The translations under genes were made by a program, and so were the position numbers. A stretch of 64,000 nucleotides of DNA from Albifimbria verrucaria (Eukaryota; Ascomycota; Sordariomycetes; Hypocreales; Stachybotryaceae), in the NCBI GenBank assembly GCA_020081605.1, contig JAHREC010000049.1, forward strand, positions 372,001 through 436,000, read 5' to 3'. This document shows positions 56,499 to 64,000 of the stretch, in pieces (the first letter of the stretch is position 1; each line of letters begins with the position of its first letter). The notes under the pieces were generated by a model. The model had not been told where the DNA came from. It saw nothing but the letters and a program-made list of their open reading frames with translations, and did not search any database.

Positions 56499-57380
56499 GG
56501 CGCGGATTTGTTAAGCGAATCGGAGAAATACGGTCCCTGGATAAGTGTTTCGTTGGTTTTCCGACGTCAAGCAGCTGCCTTTGGGGGTTGGAATGCAATG
56601 TGAAGAATATTGTGGCACCATGGGGAGGCAAAGCAAGACAAGCTCACGTGATTGTGTGAGTAACTAGCGAGTTCTTCTCCCTCGAAACCAAAAAGAAATG
56701 AAACTATGACGGTGTCTCTGAATCAACCGAGGTGGCATGTATGAAGCAATGGGTGAATCACTGCAAGCTCTAGAGATGAAATGGCGAACATGCTGAGTCA
56801 CTCAGCACTAAGAAACAGATGAAGATGCATTGATTAATCTGCTGATCAACTGGCAGGGTGGGGCAGGCTCCTTGCACATCAGCGCTCGGAACCCTCGGTG
56901 ATCTCTATCGGGAGGCTCGGGCTTGGAAGGATCAAAGCGAAGCACGAGAAACATAGAGAAACTCAATGGCGCATTCGAGCCTTCTGTCGGCCTTGATTGG
57001 CGTAGAAAGATGAAAAAAGTTAGCCTCTGTAGCGGAATTTTACTGGTGTCGTTGATAATTTGTTTACTGTTGAACTGGAGTTACTGGCCACCTTGGGTGA
57101 GTACATCAATATGCTCACTACAGAAGTGTATTTGACATTTACAGTCAACTCATGATAAGCAGCAAATTGATCGATAGCTTTTGAAGAGGTGAATGCTAGG
57201 GATTGAGCTCCGTCCTGGAATTCTTCCGATATTCGTAGTTTCTGCCGAGTTGTGATGCTTCATGCCCGCATACGCATACTGGAAACACCAGGCCATTTCA
57301 CTTCGAGTAATCGATGGGCAAAACCAAGGTCTCATGATGTTTAGTGCGCAACATCTAATGCTCTAATTATCCCAAGCGTT
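56499..57380. other. Intergenic region, about 880 bp
   Basis: Promoter of the ceramidase and 3' flank of the amidase. A plus-strand frame at 56923-57135 contains one hydrophobic stretch (VSLCSGILLVSLIICLLLN) but is short, isolated and not recognised, so it is not called as a gene. Confidence 0.4.
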
Positions 57381-59160
57381 CTAGAACCCTACCACATCGC
57401 CCAGCTCAAAACTCGGGGTAATGTAAGGCTGAGACTTCGTACGAGCCATCGTCTTCTGCTCAAACGCATAAGCAAGCCCGATGAGCTTTTCCTCGGTGAA
57501 AAGGCCGCCAAGAAAACTGATGCCAAATCTGAAAACATAATCTTTAGCCTTCAATTATCACCTACTTGAACCATATGAACACGTCACTTACGGGAAATTG
57601 GGACCGCCTGTAACGAGACCCCACGAGTTTCTTGAGACTGAGGTGGTGTTCGGCATGAACCCGAGCGGCACTGTCACAATTGGGGCTCCAACAATCGCAG
57701 CTCGTCCAGCAGAGTAGCTTGTGGGCATGACGATTGCATCAACCTCATTTCGTTCTACAGCACCCAGAAGACCACCTTCTCCCCAAAGTAATACTGCTGT
57801 TGCAGAGTATCCCAGAATCTGCTGTCTGTGTTGTCAAAGCCACGCTCAAGACCCGCATCCCATCGTGCCGTGTCTCTCCTTGGGTATTCTTCCTTTGGAA
57901 ATGACTGGGTGAACTTGCGCAGCTCTTCCAAACTTGTAATGTTGTTGGGATTGTAAGTGAGCTGTGCAAAGTACTGAGCTACGTTAGTGAAGAAGTCGAC
58001 TTCTAGAACTAATGAGCTGGCATTAGGGATGGGAATGGTGAAGTTAGTAGAGACAATCTCGGCGCCTTCCCCGCGCATGAGCTCCACAGCCTTCCAGAAA
58101 CCAGCAATGTCGGCGGAGGAGCCAGTTGGCAAGATGTTATATGGTATGCCGACTCGAGCCCCTTTGAGTGCACCAACCTTGCATGCAGCGACATAGTCTG
58201 GGATCTTGCCACAGTGAGGGATAGCACGAGTGTAGTTATCGTTAGGGTCGTAGCCGGCGATTGACTGCAGGATAATGGCAGCATCCTTGACGGTTCTTGT
58301 CATGGGACCAATGGTATCTTGGTGTTCGCTGATCGGAATAACGAGATGACGCGAAGTTAGGCCAACCGTGGGCTTGATCCCGACTAAATTGCTTCTCTGA
58401 GCCGGGGAAACTATGGAGCCGGACGTCTAGAATCGTCAGTCAAGCATCCAACTTAACACTCGCAGGAGAACGCTCACTTCTGTTCCAAGTGAACCCAAAG
58501 CGAGACCCAAAGCCGAGGCAACTCCACTACCACTAGAGCTCCCAGTGGGGTCCATGTCTGGATAATATACTCCATAGACCTGTCCACCATGGGCAGACCA
58601 TCCATTCGTGGAGTTGTTGCTCCTGTAGTTGGCCCATTGGCTAAGATTAGCCTTGCCCAAGATGATTGCGCCAGCCTCGCGTAGTTTCTTAGCCACGAAG
58701 CTATCATGAGGTACCTTGGCGCCTAACAAAGCCCAGGAACCGGCCGTATTGTTCATCTTGTCATCAGTGGCAATATTGTTTTTATGAGAATAGGAATGCC
58801 ATGTAATGGTCCCTTGATTGTACCGCTTTTCCGAAGGTTATCCAGCTCAGCAGCGATTTCAAGAGCATCAGGGTTGATTTCTGTTATGGCATTGAGCTTA
58901 TCATTGACTTCCTCAATACGACCCAGATATGCTTTGACCAGCCCCACGCTAGTAAAGAGACCGCTGTCCAGGCCATCAGTGAGATCGTCAATCGTCACAT
59001 CTATCAAACTCGGAAAAGGTTTGCCTCTGACTATCAGAGTATCAACACCATTCAAGACCAAAGTAGCAGTTCACAACATACCTGTCGAGCATGAACCGAG
59101 GCTTGCGATGCCTAGCCAAATGCTGGATATGCCGACAAGAAGGCTGTTTAAGAGAACCAT
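57381..59160 (-). CDS. Secreted amidase (amidase signature family)
   Basis: Hydrolase of the amidase signature family, cleaving carboxamides by a Ser-cisSer-Lys triad. Exons are 59160-59082, 59030-58478, 58426-57592 and 57528-57381. Exon 1 encodes a signal peptide (MVLLNSLLVGISSIWLGIAS). Catalytic elements: the Lys in GIPILIKNNIATDD, the cis-Ser in PTGSSSGSGVASALG, and the nucleophile Ser in LGTETSGSIVSPAQR, which spans an exon junction. Bases are missing at the T run 58779-58783 and near 57778-57784 (plus strand). Restored length about 535 residues. Substrate unknown; fungal secreted amidases of this type are common and broadly active. Confidence 0.88.
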
Positions 59161-60650
59161 GATTAGGGACTAAACTGCAGTGGTGTAAACCGTGCAGCAA
59201 TAGAGCATGCAATTACTCAATATAGACCAAGTCAAAGTCTATGGCCGACACGCGGGTGAGCAGTACTTATGCAGCTGCAATAGCGGATTGCGGATGGTTG
59301 ACTCCGCATTGAACCTCTCAATCCTCCTCGTAGAGATCGCAAAATATGCTGCATCTGTACATGGTTCGTCATTATCAAGATACTTACTTATCCTAGAAAG
59401 GAAGCTCGATTTCTTTTTTCTGATAAGGAAGCTCATAGGCTAGCGTTGACTAGGGTACTGAACATTGGTTTGGTCTTTGTGCTGACTAGCAGTCTGCAGA
59501 TACCGTAGGTGACCCAGAGCTCCGGCTAAACAGATAGGGACGAACCCTCCGTAGATCCTCTACACTTTAACACGGTGGTACAACCGGTGTGATGATTCGA
59601 AATCGCGTACATAGTTGAATATTATCTTCCGGGAAATTGCGATAAGAGTGGTCAAAAACATTTATTGATGTGGACACCTAAGTAACACTGGAGCTATCAT
59701 CAATATTGGCACAATATCTATGACGTTTAGAAACAGACGGTTCTTTCTTTCATTGGTTTGCTTGATACGATTCTTTATCTTGTTATTCTTGTCCAAGTGC
59801 TTGAAATTGTAGAACAGTAAAACTAACAATTCCATGTCCTCCTCAGTCATCTACCGTCGAAATGGCGATCATGTCACTGGAATCAGTGTGTAAGTGCCGA
59901 GATTGAGCGGCGAAACCATAAGAATGGGTCTAGATCTCTGAGCGGCAAAACCCCAATCATTACAGTCTTGCCTTTGATCCTCAGCATTTAAGTCTGCACT
60001 CTACAAGCAGTGTAGCGAAGGCATGAATAACAACGGCTCTACGAACATACCGGTAATATCTAACGAAAGGATAATATGCATAAAAGGTAGTCCACTTCTT
60101 GTAGTGGTATTGCTTGTGTTTTCGTGTCCTAGTTACCGCCTTATAGATGCATCACTATACCTCTTCGGTCGACTATCAGTAGTATCGATGTTCAACCACG
60201 TAAATATTCATCAGGCCCAAAATTCAAGGTCACTGGAAACCATAACAGATGCACGTCTAGCTTTTAGGGCTTTGTAATATTGGTGCATAGAACCCAAGTC
60301 AAAATGCGAGGTATGTATCAGCACACACGCACCATAATGCCCATAGACATCGATGGGTTTCTGAAAATGGAGTGAATTGACTTACAAATATATACCTTTC
60401 ATTGCTACTTAGATGCCTTGAGGCCTTTGTCATTTCTCTTACCTAAACCTGTGCCCATAGCCATACTTGCCTTAAGACGTCTTGCTTGGAGGCTGTGGTC
60501 TACAAATCCAGCTCCCGAGGCCAATGGCCCTCCTACATCTGATTAGAATCATTTCAAAGTTTTTATTGAAGAATTTGTGCCTTAATTACTAGTCGTATCA
60601 TATGGTCTCATGAACCGCGAGTGTTGTGGTATGGTAAAATATGGATGCCT
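59161..60650. other. Gene-free stretch, about 1.5 kb
   Basis: No gene is recognised. The sequence is AT-rich with short frames only. It includes the amidase promoter and the 3' flank of the ThDP-enzyme gene. Confidence 0.4.
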
Positions 60651-62572
60651 CTAGCAACCAGGTACGACCTTACAATCCACAACGGTTGTTTGTCCCGCCT
60701 CAACCTTGCTAACAGCATCTCTTAATACACTCTCCAAATCGTCGGCCTTGGTGACTCTCAATGCATGGATCTCGCCAGCACCTGCCGCCGCGGCTATGCC
60801 TGCGTAATCTGGTGGCGGGTTGAAGGAGATGTTGATTTCTTCATTCGATGCTTTCATTCCATCACCATCAGGGTAGACGAGTTTCAGCGAGTTTCTTGGG
60901 GCATTCCACCCTGGATTTACGAGTTAGAAACAAACAGTTTATAGTGTACTGCCTTGAGGCTAACGCCCATGGCTTAAGACGGGGTAACTCACCATTATTA
61001 TTGAGAACGATTGTCAGAACTGGAATCTTGTATCGTTTCGAAATCCAGTACACGCTTCCCGGAATTGAGAACAAAACGTTCCATCACCAACAATCTGGCA
61101 CACAAACTTGCCTTTGCCATTACCTTGGGCATCTGTCGCCAATTTCACGCCTAAGGCGGCACCACCTGACCATCCCAGTCCACCACCACCACAATTGATC
61201 CACGAACCTGGAATAGTCGGTCGTACATTATCATGAATGAAGCCTGTGTTTGTCACTGCTTCACTGACCCAAATAGTGTCTTCAGGGCAGACTAAGCGCA
61301 GCATCTTACTCAAGTGCCCTGTTCCAAAGTTACCACTCTCCAGTGGTAACGATGCTTTGGAAATGGCTTCCAGCTTTGCCGTGTAGGATTGGCGCCGAGT
61401 TTCCTCAAGAAGTGCCGAGTCTTTTGCGGCCAGCTTCTCAGCAACCTTCTCCTGTTCAAGGCTTGATATGATCTGCTGTATCGACGTCAGAGCATCTGCC
61501 CTATACCGTGCTTCGGCTTCAATATAGAACAAAGGCATCTGTTGTTTCAGAGGGTCGATATCGATGTGGAACACCCTACAGCTCTGCTTAGGCTTACATA
61601 GCGTAGGGATCCAAGGCACGTCACTATGAAGAACCAAGATGACATCCGCTTCAGGGATCGAAGCGTCAGATCCCTGCTTAACCCCAAGCCATGCAGGATG
61701 ATTAGCTGGAAAGCACATATCGCTACCAGCAGAATCGAGGACTCGAAGAGCCTTAACTTTATCCGCTAATTGCACAAGAGCGTCAGGGATGCTCAAATTA
61801 CGCCCAGAATAACCTGTAATTATCAGGGGACTCTCAGCACCCGCGAGAGCGTCAGCAATGTGATCTGCAGCCCTAGCGGGTAACCCGCCGATTTCAACAG
61901 GCTGCCACAGAGCTTGGTTCAGAGAAGAAGGCTGGACTTCAGACTCCAACACCTCTCTCGTCGCGCATAGATAAACAGGGCCTTGGGGTCGCTCATGGCG
62001 AACTGCAGAGAACGATTAATCATCTGCTTTATGTTAACGCCAGTCTTGATTTCTGCCGCATAGCGACAGTACTGGCCAACAATGGCCTTCTGGTCAGGAA
62101 TGTCTTGGAGCCAGTGGATAAATTCTGTACGAGAACCACGTAGCTCACCTTCCTGTGTGCATGGCGACATGCCTGCGAAGATGAACACAGGACACCGCCC
62201 AACAGAAGCATTGTGCACCGCTACTCCGAGCGCCTGAGTGCCCACGTCGACATGAACGATGACAGCTTGAGGTTTGCCTGTTACACGAGCATAGCCGTCT
62301 GCCATGGACATAGCCACCATCTGGACCCGTGATTAGTATTACTTTCTCTTTACACACCAAACAAGGGTAGGGGGTAAAGCCGGATGGTACCTCGCTGGGA
62401 CAGGTAATGATACGCGGGAACTTACCCCGCGCTGCCCCTTGACCATTGCTTCCATGATACTCGGGTGGTCTGAGCCGAGATTCACGAAACAGTGCGTGAC
62501 ACCCGCCTCCCAGAGGGTGTCAAAGAAAGCGAATGCTGCCGTGTACATCATGAGCGGTGTTGTAGAACCCAT
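60651..62572 (-). CDS. ThDP-dependent decarboxylase/acetolactate-synthase-like enzyme
   Basis: Thiamine-diphosphate enzyme with PYR, central and PP domains. Fungal members of this group are usually annotated as benzoylformate decarboxylase or acetolactate-synthase-like. Exons are 62572-62391, 62320-60993 and 60910-60651. The PYR domain contains GVTHCFVNLGSDHPSIMEAM and SMADGYARVTGKPQAVIVH. The PP domain contains GGGGLGWSGGAALGVKLA and the ThDP/Mg site VGDGTF followed downstream by LNNNGGWNAP (GDG-x~26-NN). Bases are missing at the C run 62425-62428, near 61981, and at the A run 61073-61076 (plus strand). Restored length about 590 residues, normal. No mitochondrial leader is evident. An organic-acid permease gene lies beside it in the same orientation, suggesting catabolism of an imported 2-keto or aromatic acid. 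Substrate unproven. Confidence 0.86.
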
Positions 62573-63230
62573 TGTTCAGATGATAACAAGTGCTGGCATA
62601 CAAAGGCCTTGCCTCGCGGATGATCAGGAGATGGGGAAACGGAGGCGAACCAAGAGGGTAAGGGATCTTTAAGGGCAAGATAAGTCGAATGTTACGCTGA
62701 GGGGCTTGGTCGATGGATTTGTTAGGGTGCCCTGCCCAGCCTTTTAGCGGTTCAGTCTTGTCTTGCAAGGGAAGAACTTCTGCTCCACATCCACTATATG
62801 CCTAGTTTGCTTGCAGGCCTGCCCTGGCGTCTCGGGAGAACGACACACCACCCATGCACCTCTGCCCCATTTAGCGCTCTCGGCTACCAAACCCAGCTTG
62901 CGGGTGGGACATACATGGTGGCGAGGAGGAAGAAAAAGGCCTGAAATGATTCTTGCATGAGAACCCACGTGCTGAGGAGTTGAAGCAAATGGCACGCCTA
63001 GAATGAGATATGGTTCATGGGAGATGCATTGATATGAACAGCTGGCTCATGAGAATTGTTCAAGAGCGCTTTACGGCTCGTCTGTTTAACTTAATATACA
63101 ATTTACAACAGACATCCAAACATAGATACAGGTCTTGCGACTAAAAATACTGTCTCAATGCACAGTCGATCGTGCAACCAGCATGCCATCCAACAAAACA
63201 AGCAAGCCATAGCTGTTCATGTCCTTCGCT
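62573..63230. other. Intergenic region, about 660 bp
   Basis: Promoter of the ThDP-enzyme gene and 3' flank of the permease gene, both minus-strand. No coding family is recognised. Confidence 0.4.
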
Positions 63231-64000
63231 TTACAGAGTGAATCTGAAGCTTGGGTGATGATCACCAAGGTTATCCCTCTGGTCCTCTGGCAAATCAAGA
63301 ATGTGGTCACGCTCGCCCGCCGCCCTCTTCTTATTCTCCCTCCACATCAGGAAGCACATTGCGGACGCACACAAGGCTCCAATCCACATAAAACTAAGCG
63401 ACACACTAAAGCCTGTCTTGTATGTGGGTGTCTCCGTAGTGAGGAAAATGTTGGCGCCAATGATGCCTGCAATGTTGCCAACCATAACCTGGATCGACGA
63501 GCCGAAAGCGCGCTTCCAATGACCTGAGAGGTTGTTCTGCAACCAAGCCAGGCACATCGGGGTAATCATATAAGCACCCCCAAAGATTGGGAAAACGGCA
63601 CCAAATTTGAAGTCGCGAGACTTGCCCTCCTGGCTGAGGAGCATGGCGTATCCAATAGTGGCCATGATTGCGCCAAAGAAGATGAAGCCAAATCGGTGCT
63701 TGAGCCTATCCGAGAGCCATGCGCCGATCAACATGGTGCCCGCCGCAAATGCATAGACGGGAATTGTGCGAACTTGAGCTTCCTGTGCTTTCCAACCAAA
63801 CTCGTTAAGAATGGTGGGGAGGAAGAAGGTGCCAGAGAGACCAGCCACACTGACACCCATGTAGAGGAACGCTGAGAGCCAGATCTTGTAATCCGAGATA
63901 GCGAGCTTGAAGGAGGCTTTGTCGAGCCTATCCATGCGACAAGAGTCACCCACGTCAAGGGCCAGACGACGACGAAGCAGATCCTTCTCCTCGGCGTTCA
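63231..64000 (-). CDS. MFS permease, allantoate/organic-anion type (partial)
   Basis: C-terminal half of a Dal5-like anion:cation symporter, cut by the right edge of the window; the 5' part lies beyond 64000. The cytosolic mid-loop AEEKDLLRRRLALDVGD is followed by helices 7-12: WLSAFLYMGVSVAGLSGTFF, then FAAGTMLIGAWLSDRL, then YMITPMCLAWLQNNLSGHWK with RAFGSSIQVMVGNIAGIIG, and the C-terminal tail RENKKRAAGERDHILDLPED. The NNLSGHWKRA signature is typical of Dal5/pantothenate/nicotinate-type fungal permeases. No frameshift in the visible part. It is upstream of, and parallel to, the ThDP-enzyme gene, separated by 658 bp. Confidence 0.86.
   Translation of the reverse strand, partial: NAEEKDLLRRRLALDVGDSCRMDRLDKASFKLAISDYKIWLSAFLYMGVSVAGLSGTFFLPTILNEFGWKAQEAQVRTIPVYAFAAGTMLIGAWLSDRLKHRFGFIFFGAIMATIGYAMLLSQEGKSRDFKFGAVFPIFGGAYMITPMCLAWLQNNLSGHWKRAFGSSIQVMVGNIAGIIGANIFLTTETPTYKTGFSVSLSFMWIGALCASAMCFLMWRENKKRAAGERDHILDLPEDQRDNLGDHHPSFRFTL

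Noticed and set aside
56923..57135. 70-codon plus-strand frame with one hydrophobic helix
   Set aside because: Isolated, unrecognised and between two minus-strand genes; a single helix is weak evidence.
7516..63000. Calling all frameshifted genes pseudogenes
   Set aside because: The indels are all single-base deletions, mostly in homopolymers, while motifs, splice sites and codons between them are intact, which fits base-calling error better than decay.
1..64000. Transposable elements, LTRs or CRISPR arrays
   Set aside because: No transposase, reverse-transcriptase or integrase-like frame, no long terminal repeats and no regularly spaced repeats were seen by eye; a computed self-comparison would be decisive.

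Overview
The window is nuclear DNA of a filamentous ascomycete. Most protein genes carry short GT-AG introns of about 45-90 bp with CTAAC-like branch points. The families present are also typical: HET, NACHT/STAND, Zn2Cys6 and bZIP/DUF3425 regulators, MFS transporters, an InuR/AmyR-type activator and a Ppo-type oxygenase relic. An Aspergillus/Penicillium/Talaromyces-like Eurotiomycete is plausible, but this is an inference. No transposon, CRISPR array or rRNA was recognised.

Reading caution. Almost every recognisable gene is interrupted by single-base frameshifts. About 45 were found, all repaired by ADDING one base and none by removing one, and most sit in a homopolymer of 3-5 identical bases. 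The pattern looks like systematic homopolymer under-calling in the assembly rather than mass pseudogenisation. Frameshifted genes are therefore annotated as CDS across their full extent. The exception is the Ppo-like relic at 24.4-25.5 kb, which also has an in-frame TGA, a lost heme cysteine and a missing 5' half.

Layout. (1) 2.0-15.5 kb: a probable sterol-modifying gene cluster. It holds an unknown multispan membrane protein, a bZIP/DUF3425 regulator, an NmrA-like NAD(P)-binding protein, a DUF4267 membrane protein, a DHCR24-like delta24-sterol reductase, a DHCR7-like delta7-sterol reductase, a CYP7/CYP8-like P450 and a PLP aminotransferase. (2) 15.5-24.1 kb: sparse, with three tRNA genes (Thr-CGT, Asp-GTC, Met-CAT), a small secreted cysteine protein, a membrane-anchored MOSC (mARC-like) protein and a DJ-1/HSP31-like protein. 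(3) 24.4-29.1 kb: the Ppo relic head-to-head with a NACHT NLR-like gene. (4) 30.8-40.9 kb: a Zn2Cys6 regulator, an alpha-arrestin with a PY motif, and a sucrose/fructan unit made of a sugar MFS transporter, a divergent leaderless GH32 hydrolase and an InuR/AmyR-like activator. (5) 41.5-48.1 kb: a Pro/Cys-rich protein, an unknown 427-residue protein and a HET-domain protein. (6) 50.5-64.0 kb: a secreted type-B carboxylesterase, an MFS (MFSD1-like) transporter, an alkaline ceramidase, a secreted amidase, a ThDP decarboxylase/synthase and an allantoate-type MFS permease cut by the window edge.

How they may work together. The two sterol reductases, P450 and aminotransferase could build a reduced, oxidised and perhaps aminated steroid under the local bZIP regulator. 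The InuR-like factor probably controls the divergent transporter/GH32 pair so that sucrose-type sugars are imported and cleaved inside the cell. The ThDP enzyme and neighbouring permease suggest uptake and decarboxylation of an organic acid.
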